From NCBI GenBank assembly GCA_003116975.1, contig BGKB01000022.1:62001-126000 (forward strand): DNA of 64,000 nucleotides, written 5' to 3'. The translations under genes were made by a program, and so were the position numbers. Of this stretch, positions 19,855 through 28,515 are shown piece by piece. Origin of the DNA: Aurantiochytrium sp. KH105. Taxonomy: Eukaryota; Sar; Bigyra; Thraustochytrida; Thraustochytriidae. The notes under the pieces were generated by a model, which saw only the letters and a program-made list of their open reading frames with translations, did no database searches and was not told where the DNA came from. Each line of letters begins with the position of its first letter. Position 1 is the stretch's first letter.

Positions 19855-21225
19855 TTAGAATGGCGAAACCTGGGTCTCGTGCAAAAGAACGCCACGAAAA
19901 TCAATGTACTGGATAAGCAGTGCAGAAGTGTTGGCTGAAAAGGAAACAAAACCGCCCTCCGTGGCCGCGTGAAACTTGAAGCCAGTGTCTCGAACCACAG
20001 TATCGGGACGAACCTGCGAACCTGCCCCGGAAAGAACAAAAACAGACGAGGCCGATTCGGGCGCGTGCTCTTCGAGGCCATGATCGTGGCCATTCAAGTA
20101 GACAGCTACTTTGTGCTTGTCAAGAACGGGACGCAACTTTTCACGAAGGGTGGCATGGTCCTCAAAGTAGTGCTCACTGGATGTGTATACCGGATGGTGG
20201 GCGACAACGATTTTCCATGTTGCCGTGGACTTTGTAAAAGTCTCGTCCACGAAGGCGATTTGTGACGCGAGATAGGCGTCGGCGCTGGTCCCATTCTCTT
20301 GCCAGAACTTTTTGACGTTTGCTTCGTTGTTGTACGCGGAGAGCGTGGGTGTAGTGTCAAGAAAGACAGCTTCGATGGAAACACGACCCGCTTGGAAGAG
20401 CTCTGCGTAGTATCGATCAGGCATGTGCCATTTTTCAAGAGTGTTGTGCATGTCGAGCTCAGCCTCCGCGGTACCATAGTGGTCGTGGTTCCCAAGCACA
20501 CTGTACCAGATGAGGTTCTCGAGGCCGTCAACGTTGTAAACGTTTTCCCAAGATGTTTGCACTTGTTCATGCGTGGCGCTTGGGATGCCCAGGGGATAAA
20601 AGTTGTCGCCCGTGTTGAGAATGCCAAGAGGACGCGTAGCGGCTGCGGCGATGCCCATTTCCACGGCGACATCGCGCTGGCAACACATGCCGTCCCGACC
20701 CCAATCTCCGATCACAAGAAAGTTGATTGTGTCCCCGTCGAGACGTCGCGCGAAGCGTTGCGTGCTTGAGCTATGTTCCAAACAGAGAGACGTCTGCACG
20801 TAGCGAGGCTTGTCGTAGTCCTTGACTAGCTTTTGGTCGCACGTGGTCTCAAAGGCCCATTGTGTCACAGCCGGCGAGTCCTCCACGGACGCCGGGCTGT
20901 GTTGAACAATGATGCCGCCAAGGACGGCGCCCAGGGTCAAAAAGAGAAGGAATGGGCCGCAGTATCGACCCGCGAGCATGCAGCACGAGTGGCGTGCGCG
21001 TACGCGATTGTGGTGGTGTGGATGAGGGTGATGTTGCTCGAGCGAGCCGCGCATCTCCACGTTAACGGGTGCGGCCGCCATGCTTGTGCTCTCGAGTGCA
21101 TCCTCTTCGTCATAGTATCTGTGCCCGTTGTGCGTCGCAGCGGCTCCGCCGGAGGCTCGCGCTGCGCCGCCCGTGGCGCCGCCGGCGCCGCCCTCCGCGC
21201 CGGACGCGCCGCTGTCAAAGAGCAT
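19855..21225 (-). CDS. Membrane-anchored purple acid phosphatase (ACP5/TRAP-like)
   Basis: 456 residues from the ATG at 21225. Residues 1-80 are Gly/Ala/His rich, residues 90-107 form one TM segment (GPFLLFLTLGAVLGGIIV), and the catalytic domain follows on the lumenal/outer side. All five metal-ligand motifs are present in order: GDWG (173), GDNFY (206), GNHD (245), AHHPVY (342) and NGHDHG (378). The Tyr of GDNFY is the ligand giving the purple Fe(III) colour. Size and motif spacing fit the small mammalian-type enzyme rather than the large plant type. It hydrolyses phosphate monoesters; an N-terminal anchor instead of a cleaved signal peptide is notable. The frame remains open ~240 codons upstream, but that part is CT/GATC repeat and low complexity, so I start at MLFDSG. 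Confidence 0.9.
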   Translation of the reverse strand: MLFDSGASGAEGGAGGATGGAARASGGAAATHNGHRYYDEEDALESTSMAAAPVNVEMRGSLEQHHPHPHHHNRVRARHSCCMLAGRYCGPFLLFLTLGAVLGGIIVQHSPASVEDSPAVTQWAFETTCDQKLVKDYDKPRYVQTSLCLEHSSSTQRFARRLDGDTINFLVIGDWGRDGMCCQRDVAVEMGIAAAATRPLGILNTGDNFYPLGIPSATHEQVQTSWENVYNVDGLENLIWYSVLGNHDHYGTAEAELDMHNTLEKWHMPDRYYAELFQAGRVSIEAVFLDTTPTLSAYNNEANVKKFWQENGTSADAYLASQIAFVDETFTKSTATWKIVVAHHPVYTSSEHYFEDHATLREKLRPVLDKHKVAVYLNGHDHGLEEHAPESASSVFVLSGAGSQVRPDTVVRDTGFKFHAATEGGFVSFSANTSALLIQYIDFRGVLLHETQVSPF

Positions 21226-22049
21226 GGCGCCGTGCGTGCCCGCCCTGCCTGCTCGAGCTGTGCTTGCAGGCCCTGCCTGCGCGTGGGCGCGAGCCAAGCT
21301 GGGCCGGCGGCGGGTCCGCGGCGCCAGCAGCGGCGCCCGTGACGCCCGGGCCGCGCGGTCGGCCAGGCGGCCAGCGCCGGTCGGGTCAAGCGTTCGCCCG
21401 GCGCGCAGCAGCGGCGGCGGCGGCGGCGCCAGCAGCAGCAGCAGCAGCGGCAGCTCGCTGGTGCCGTGGTGAGATTCGATTTGCTGTCGTCTCTCTCTCT
21501 TTCTCTCTCTTTTTCTCTTTCTCTCGTCGCGGCTGCGGCGCTCTCCGATCGACCACCGATCGATCAATCCATCCACCGATCGATCGATCGATCTTCGCAG
21601 GACTGCCGTCTCCTCTCCTCTCCTCTCCTCTCCGCCCCGCTCCTCTGCGGCCAGAAGGGCTCCGGAGACGGCCAGGGCGGCAGGCGGAGGGAGGGGAGGG
21701 AAGGATAGTCGAGGCGAGGCCGGGCTCCTTGTCAGCTGCGCAGGTTGCAGTTGTTCGTTGGTCGGTGCGTGCGTGAGGCCCAGGCCCACGGCGCGAGGCA
21801 AACCTGGAACCGTAAGAGCGAGCGAGCGAGCGAGCGAGGCCGCGCCGAAAAGGCCAAGCCTCGTGGCGCTGGCGGCAGCGGGCTCGTAGGATCTGTCGGG
21901 CGCGCGCGAGAGCAAACTCGTTGCGGATCGCGGGCGCAGCAGCGGCACCGATCGCGGCGAGCGAGCTAGCAGTGCAGGCAGGCAGGCAGGCAGGGCAGGC
22001 GGGGCAGATCTGTGATTGATCGACCGATTGGTTGGATCGTCTTGCGAAG
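21226..22049. other. Divergent promoter region, repeat-rich
   Basis: About 820 bp between the phosphatase (minus) and the deneddylase (plus). It holds a CT-rich run (21489-21525), GATC units (21547-21593), TCCTC units near 21610-21640, GAGC units (21817-21840) and GGCA units (21973-22000). No gene seen. Confidence 0.55.
21973..22000. repeat. GGCA tetranucleotide array in front of the deneddylase start
   Basis: About six tandem GGCA/CAGG units ending ~50 bp before the ATG at 22050. A nearly identical array precedes the start at 60446. Confidence 0.9.
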
Positions 22050-22975
22050 ATGGCGAGCGACGCAGACGCCGAGACGACGACGACGACGGCTTCGTCCTCG
22101 ACAGATGGGACGCCGGAGGTAAGTGTGTTCGTGAATGAAAGGGCTATGGTGGGATGATTGGTTGGTTAATTGGCCGGTTGATAAGGAGGGGCGAAGAGGA
22201 AAGCACAGCTCGCTGACGATGAATGAGCGAGGACGTTTCAATCCGGGCGAAACTCGACGTACAATCAATAAACCAACTTGCCTAACAAAACCAGGTGCTC
22301 GTGACACTCGGAGATGCGATGCTCTACAGCAAGGACCTAAAGCTGCTTGAGAGCTCGGGCTGGCTCAATGATCACTGTGTTCTCTTTTGGCAACAATATC
22401 TTGAATTGGAGAAGTTCCCCCACGCAATAGAAAAGGGCGCGTTCATGCTGCAACCCGCTGCAGCATTCTCCATGCAGTTCCTGGACAAAGAAGACCTGCT
22501 CGTAGACACGCCGGACAACGTCTTTGGCAAGTTGGCCAAAGCCTCGCTCGTTCTCGTACCTGTCGTCAATGATGCTGATGCCGAGAATGGAGGAGGCTCG
22601 CATTGGACGCTCGTTGTGGCGCACCGCGGGGAGGGCTACTTTCACTTTGATTCCTCGCTTTGCTCGGCCGGAGGAATGATTCCGGAGGCGGCAAAAGTAA
22701 CCTGCGCAAAGCTGGCCTCTCTATTTCCGGACGCAAGCATCGACCCCGCGAATATCAAAACAGTTCCTTGTCCTCAGCAGGATAACGGGCACGATTGTGG
22801 CGTTTTCGTTTGTGGTTTCGCGGAGGCCATTCTCGATGCCTTTATGGCCTCGAAAAATAGTTCCGGAGAGGATGACTTCTCTGTGCAAAAGCTCGTTCCG
22901 CATCTCCCATCAGACATGAACGTCAAACGCGAGGAGATGCAGAGCGTCGCGGAGAATCGCCGTCAGAGCGCTTAG
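22050..22975 (+). CDS. SENP8: NEDP1/SENP8-like NEDD8-specific cysteine protease, two exons
   Basis: Join 22050-22118 and 22295-22975, 249 residues. Exon 1 (MASDADAETT...GTPE) ends at a GTAAGT donor; the 176-nt intron ends AAAACCAG; exon 2 opens VLVTLGDAMLYSKDLKLL. The Ulp1-type C48 fold is clear: SGWLNDHCVLFWQQYLE is the SENP8 substrate-cleft motif; catalytic residues are His126 (GGSHWTLVV), Asp142 (YFHFDSS), Gln185 (CPQQDNGHDCG) and Cys191. Length (human 212) and motifs fit SENP8/NEDP1 rather than the larger SUMO proteases. NEDP1 processes NEDD8 precursor and removes NEDD8 from non-cullin targets. Without exon 1 the only ATG would fall inside the conserved domain, which supports the splice. 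Confidence 0.9.
22119..22294 (+). other. Intron of the deneddylase gene
   Basis: GTAAGT donor at 22119, CAG acceptor ending 22294, phase 0, 176 nt with a pyrimidine-poor 3' end. Support is the in-frame join and conserved start of the protease domain. Confidence 0.85.
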
Positions 22976-23342
22976 ATCTGGACCTAAATTGAGACGATGT
23001 AGCAGTTCGTGCGAACGGTATATACACAAGCCTACGCCTGCAGCGGAGAAAGCTCTTTAGAAGACGGGGGGAACTGAAAACCAAAAAAAAAATTGCATTT
23101 TTAGGCCAACAATCTCGCATTTGCCTTGACAAGAATGGCTGTCTGTCTGTCTGGCCGTAGTATACACTGAACATAGGCTGGGATCTCAGCTAAAAACCCC
23201 TCTCGCCCCGCGGTCCCGCTGTCCTTGAATGTTTTGTTAAATTTTTGCGGATTTTTGCGGATTTTTGCCTCTTTTCACCGTGGCCTATCTATGTGAGTCA
23301 GTCGTTGATAGGTGAGGTCGAGAGGCAGAGAATCATTCACGG
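22976..23342. other. Intergenic region with a 10-bp tandem repeat
   Basis: 367 bp between the deneddylase stop and the deacetylase start. A 10-bp unit, ATTTTTGCGG, is repeated three times at 23241-23270, about 75 bp before the ATG. No gene seen. Confidence 0.6.
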
Positions 23343-24815
23343 ATGCTGCGCTTTGTGAACGCGCGTGTGCTGCGCGACGGCGCGCTCGAAAATGAGGACC
23401 TCTGGGTGGACACGCGGACGGGCCGCGTCGTAGACCCGATGCGGCGGTTCTATGAGGCGAGCTCGTCGCGTGAGCTCGAGGTTGAAACCCGCGTGGACTG
23501 CCATGGCGGCATCGTGGCCCCGGGGTTCATCGACGCTCAGTTCAACGGTGGCTTTGGTATCGACTTTTCGAGCGTGGAGCAAATGCGCGAGAGGGAGAAT
23601 GTGCGCAAATGTTGTCGTGAGCTTGTGCGCACCGGCGTGACTGCCTTTTGCCCAACGCTCATTTCGTGCAAGCCGCACGAGTACCGGGAGATCCTTGCAA
23701 ACCTCGACGCCTTTATGAACGATCCCGAGGAGCAGAACCACGGAGCGCGCATCGTTGGTCTACACCTTGAAGGACCCTTTTTCAACCGCGAGAAGATCGG
23801 GGCCCATCCGCTTGAAAACATCGTTTCCCCAAAGGATTCACGTGGCATCGAGGACACATACCAGAATGAGCTCTCGCACGTCAAACTCGTGACTCTGGCT
23901 CCGGAGCAACCAGGCGCGTTGGACATAATTCGCGAGCTTCGTAAACGAGGCATTGTCGTTTCGATTGGCCATTCTGCGGCGACGCTGGACCAAGCCGACG
24001 CAGGGGTGGGCGCCGGAGCAAGCATGATCACGCACATGTTTAATGCGATGGGGGCTTTTCATCACCGCGACCCAGGCATCATTGGCCTCTTGGGCCGACA
24101 TCAACTACACGATCGCGTGAGCTTTGGTGTCATTTGCGACGGCCTTCACGTGAATCCGGCGTCGGTGGCCATTGCGTACCAAAGCCACCCCAAAGGTGCC
24201 GTGCTCGTTACGGACGCCATGGCTGGCATGGGCCTCCCCTGCGGCTCCCATGCCCTCGGTAGTCAAGAGGTCGAGATTTCATGGGCGCAACAGCCGCGAG
24301 CGGGCCCTGCGACAGCTGCGATCAAAGAGGCGGAGAGCTCCGCTGCTGACGCAAATGGCAGCAACAGCAAGGAGACGGGGAAGGAGAAGGGAAATGACAA
24401 TCTCGAAGAACAAGAAGAAGAAGAGAGTCACTCTGAACCGCCGAAGCGATCATCATCATCATCATCATCACAACAGAGACAGCAACTACCGTCACTGTCA
24501 CGGTCAGTGCCCGAGCGAAGACGCTCCAAAAAAGCTGTTCTACGTGGAACGCAGACGCTCGCGGGCAGCGTTGTGAGCATGGAGGAATGTGTGCAGAACT
24601 TTCGCATCTTCACCGGCTGCTCCATTGCCGAGGCTCTCGAGGCGGCCTCCGTGCATCCCGCCCGAGTCCTTGAGCTGCCTGCTGGCCAGGGCAACCTCCG
24701 CTTCGGCTCAGAAGCTGACTTTGTCATCCTGCACCCAGAGACGCTCCGGGTCCAGGCCACCTACCGCGCCGGCGTATGCCTCTACAGCTACAGTGGCCAT
24801 GCCAGTGTCAGCTAG
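23343..24815 (+). CDS. AMDHD2: N-acetylglucosamine-6-phosphate deacetylase with low-complexity insertion
   Basis: 490 residues from the ATG at 23343. It removes acetate from GlcNAc-6-P to give GlcN-6-P in amino-sugar catabolism/salvage. Amidohydrolase-fold landmarks: GFIDAQFNGGFG (61-72), metal ligand Glu143 in HLEGPFF, His210 in IGHSAATLD, His231 in THMFNAMGAFHHRDPG, and catalytic Asp291 in LVTDAMAGMG. Residues ~317-396 are an insertion of Ala, Glu, Lys and Ser (poly-Ser encoded by TCA repeats) placed between the last barrel strands, after which the family sequence resumes at LRGTQTLAGSVVSMEECV and ends with GSEADFVIL. The family is normally ~380-410 residues, so the insertion explains the extra length. 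All catalytic residues are intact. Confidence 0.95.
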   Translation: MLRFVNARVLRDGALENEDLWVDTRTGRVVDPMRRFYEASSSRELEVETRVDCHGGIVAPGFIDAQFNGGFGIDFSSVEQMRERENVRKCCRELVRTGVTAFCPTLISCKPHEYREILANLDAFMNDPEEQNHGARIVGLHLEGPFFNREKIGAHPLENIVSPKDSRGIEDTYQNELSHVKLVTLAPEQPGALDIIRELRKRGIVVSIGHSAATLDQADAGVGAGASMITHMFNAMGAFHHRDPGIIGLLGRHQLHDRVSFGVICDGLHVNPASVAIAYQSHPKGAVLVTDAMAGMGLPCGSHALGSQEVEISWAQQPRAGPATAAIKEAESSAADANGSNSKETGKEKGNDNLEEQEEEESHSEPPKRSSSSSSSQQRQQLPSLSRSVPERRRSKKAVLRGTQTLAGSVVSMEECVQNFRIFTGCSIAEALEAASVHPARVLELPAGQGNLRFGSEADFVILHPETLRVQATYRAGVCLYSYSGHASVS

Positions 24816-27800
24816 CCATAGCGATCGCAGCCCTCCCTATTCATTCAGCCTGTTGTTGCCTTCTCTGCGACCCTTGCAAAGGATCCACTACACGGCGTGG
24901 GTCAGGTCTGTCAGTCAGCCACTGCCACTGCCACAGCCAGCTGGATGCTGCAGGCAACGCCTGTGCCTCGCGCCGCGGACTGTCATTTGGCAGTGGACGC
25001 GGCCGCCGCGACGCTGCTGCAGCTGTCGCTGTAGCTCGCCTCGATGTTGCTATCGCTGTTGCCCCTGCCATGATGACTATAATAGCCAGGAAAGAAAATG
25101 CGGCGAACGGGCTCGCAACAGCTTCCGCCGCGTCTCACCTTTGAGTATCTAGCCAAGCACTAACCACAGCTTATATCCACAGCTCCACCGTTTCCCCGCA
25201 TACCGCCGACACCGCATAGCTGCGGGGCCGCGTCCGAGGCAGACCGACCCCTAGCGACGCACCGCCGGGTCTTGTTCCGCGCAGTCCCCTCGTTCGTCCA
25301 GACATCGCTACTACCTTCAGATGCGCATCCTTGCCAGCGGACCCCGGGGCAGCGCCCTCCCTCCCCCCCTTCTCTGGCTCCCTCTGTGACGCGGGCGAAT
25401 ACATCAACCGCGCACGGCGGGGCGCGGCGCGCGGCTCGCGGATGCCCTGCCTCGTGCCAAGCCCTGCCACGCGACGCACGCCCGCCCTCCCTCTCCCTCC
25501 CCCTCCCTCGCGCCTCGCGCCTCGCAGGCTGGCCGTCGGGGTGAGGGAGGGAGGCAGGGAGGCAGGGAGGGGAGGCGGCAGAGGCCGCCAGTCAGCCCTC
25601 CTGCTGGGCTCGAGGCTGCCGTGGCCGCTGGCAGTGGCTGTGGCTTGCAGTGGCTTACAGCTCCAGCTGCTGCTGCTGCAACACGGCGCGGCGGCGGCGG
25701 CGACCGTCGTCTGGCCGGCTGGCTGGCTGGTAGCTGGCTGGAGGGAGCGTGAGAGGAGGGAAGGAGGGAGAGAGAGTGGGAGGGAGGGAGTGTCGGGGGG
25801 GGTGCCCCGGCCGCGGCGTCGGCTCCCCACCGCCCCTCCCTCTCGCATCCTCAGGCCACTGTCGCACAGTCAATCAGTCAGTCAGTCAGTCTCTCCGTCT
25901 CTCGGTCAGTGGATTTGGCCAATGGTGGTGGCTGGCTGCTGAGCAGCTGGCAGTGGGCGGCGGACGCCAGCGAGGGAGGAGGCCGGGCGGAGGCGGCGAG
26001 GCCGCGGCGGGCGGCTGGACGGCTCTGCGCGTGCTGCGCTCTTTTGCTTGGCTTGCTAGCTGGCTTGCTCTGTGCTTGCCAATGGTGCAGCCTGCTGCTG
26101 GCGGGCGACTGGCCAGGGCAACAGCCACCCACAGCAGGGAACGGAAGGTGCTGCGAGTAGAAGGGAAGCAGGACGGCGGCACGGCGTCCCTCCCTCCCTC
26201 CCTCATCTTCTCTGAAGCACGCGCGGATAGCGTGTAAGTCCAGAGGGCCGGACGACTCAGCCTCCCACATATACACTACCGCAAAACTTGGTGCTTTTGC
26301 GCGGCGGTGTAGAGGCATGTGGGCTGACGAGATATGGCAAGAGGGCGTGACAGACGACACAGCTAGCACAGGACGGCGAGCTGTGAGGCTGCACCCGCCA
26401 AACTTGACGCGTCGCACCGAGCTGTGGCGAGTGAGGGGGGAAGGTGAGGGAGGGGGTCGCAGAGCAGAGTGAGACGCGAACGCTTGCTCGCACGCGAGCA
26501 AGCGCTCCGAGACGCTCGGAAGGCGTACCGCCTTATCTTATCAGTCGGCTCATAATGCCAGCCTACTACCAAATTCAGGCAACGCGCATACTATTCAAGA
26601 ATCAGTTGGCCGCGGCAGAAAAAAGCTTGCATCGCATCGCTGCCGCGCCCGCTGACTGTGGCAATAAGTCGGCGGCGCGTTCATCCATCCTGGATCGCCG
26701 AAGCCAACAGACTGCGATTGCGACTGCGACTGCGACTCGCTTTAGTTTCTTGGCCGCAATCCATGTCGTTGTGCGCCTTGACAGCGAATAAATGAATAAG
26801 GGGGCTGCTCGGCCGGCCTCTCGGACGCCGGTAGTGATTGTTTTGGTATTCGCAAAGCAACCAGCAGCAGCCAGGCAGCGGACTGGTTTGGGCCGTCTCA
26901 CCGTCCGCGGCCGTAGCGATGGGTAGCCAGGCAGCTAGCAGAGGTTGAGGGCAAATGCTCGACTGACACGAGCAGCACACAGCGACAGCAGCGGCCAACC
27001 GCGATGCGCAGAGAGGGAAGGGGGGGAGAGGGAGAGAGAAGGAAAACGCGTGGAATCGATTCGCCGTGGTCGATCGCGCGCTCGCTCGCTAGGATGTACA
27101 TAGTTTTGGATGAGGTTGCGTCCTGACAAATAGGCAGGCTGCAGGCAGGCAGGCACGGAAAAAAAAACGTACAGCCTCGCAGAGGGTGGCAGCGGCAAGT
27201 TGCGGTTGTGGATGCAGTGCTGATGCCTGCGGATGCTGCGGTGCGGTGCGGTGCGGTGCGGTGCGGTGCGGTGCGGTGCGGCGCGGCGCGGCGCGTCCGT
27301 CGGCAGCGGGCAGACAGATCAGATCGTCAGTGGCATAGCAGCCTGCCGCAGCTGGCAGATAGCCAGGCAGCTGGTAGATAGATAGCAGCCATGGCAGCAA
27401 TGCTGTCGATGGTGAACCGACAACCCCCACCCGCCCCAGTGAAGACCACCACACGGACTTGCAGCCGCCTCACAACACTCGCACCGCAAGTGGCTCCCTA
27501 TGGGGCCGCACGTCAGCACCCTGTAGCTCACGCCATCCAGTGCTACCCCTTTACACCGCCACTACCACAGCCTTCAGACTGCCAAATAGACGCAAGACAG
27601 TCGCGAAACGCGCGCCATCCTAAAAGCTGTGACAGATTAACCCGGGCCGCCTCCTCACCCGTGTGGAGGGAAGCACGAGACGGCCTACGCAAGGTCCACA
27701 GCAGTCCCCACTGTGGCCGGAATGCGGGATACTGTGGAACGGCGGAGCGAGGGGTTGAATTTTTCGTCGCGCGCGGGTCGCGAAAGTCTGGTTGCCCTCA

Positions 27801-28515
27801 CGGCGTAGCTGCAACGCGGCGGGGAGGCAGACCCCGACCGCTACCGCTCGGCACAAGCACAGGGCCGACACCCGCCGTACCCTTCGCTGCCGGGACTAGA
27901 CGCGTAGCGCCGCTGGCGCCGCAGCCCCCCTCGCAGACCCGAACCGCGTCGCGACGACCCTGCGCGTGCAGACGACGCGCGACCGCGACAACCACCACCG
28001 GCGCCGCCACCGCCGCCACTCCCTTCAAGCTCTGCCAGCCTGCCGGCTGACGAACGAGCGAAGCGTGCCTCGATCGCCTCGCGCGTCTCGACTCCGAGGC
28101 GGACGCCTGCGACGCGAGGTCGCCATCGCCAAGGTCAAGGCCGCGTCGCGCGCCTTCGCGCCTTCGTGCAAGTAGGAGAAGCCGACCTACGGCGTACTCC
28201 TCCCTCTCTCTCCCTTCTCGCTCGTGACGTTCGCGCTCGCGTTTGCGAGTAAGCAGAGTAGCGACGCCGACGTTCGAGCAGACCGTCCGGTACGCATTGA
28301 CGTCCTTGTGCTCGTCCACCTCGTCGAGAGCGATTGACCGACCGATCGACCGATTGACTTCCTTGCGAACACTACGCTTCGCTATCTGAAGAGGTCCTTG
28401 TCTTGCAGGTCCGCGGCTTTACCAACGCTGTTGACGCGCATTCCTTTCTGAGCGCTTTGGAACGTGAGCCCTCGTCTGCCGTTGTTGCCGCGGCACGTCG
28501 AACACGGGCTTGAAC
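24816..28515. other. Gene-poor GC-rich tract with many simple repeats
   Basis: 3.7 kb between the deacetylase stop and the AP2 start. Frames on both strands are long only because of GC bias; translations are low-complexity Pro/Ser/Arg/Ala with no motif. Contents: GGGA/CCCT-rich stretches (about 25350-25570, 25740-25800), GTCA units at 25870-25890, a GTGCG pentanucleotide array (27238-27295) and CAGG-like units (near 27135). A pyrimidine-rich acceptor-like CTTGCAG at about 28402-28408 could end an intron in the AP2 5' UTR. No RNA gene was recognised. Confidence 0.5.
27238..27295. repeat. GTGCG/GCGCG pentanucleotide array
   Basis: About eight tandem GTGCG units followed by three GCGCG variants, in the gene-free tract upstream of the AP2 gene. 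Confidence 0.92.

Noticed and set aside
21226..21948. Upstream extension of the purple acid phosphatase frame
   Set aside because: It translates CT, GATC and GAGC repeats into low-complexity sequence; the ATG at 21225 gives a complete enzyme with one TM.
27391..28050. 219-residue open frame with an ATG in the 24.8-28.5 kb tract
   Set aside because: Composition looks like translated GC-biased noise, there is no motif, and competing frames of the same length exist on the other strand.
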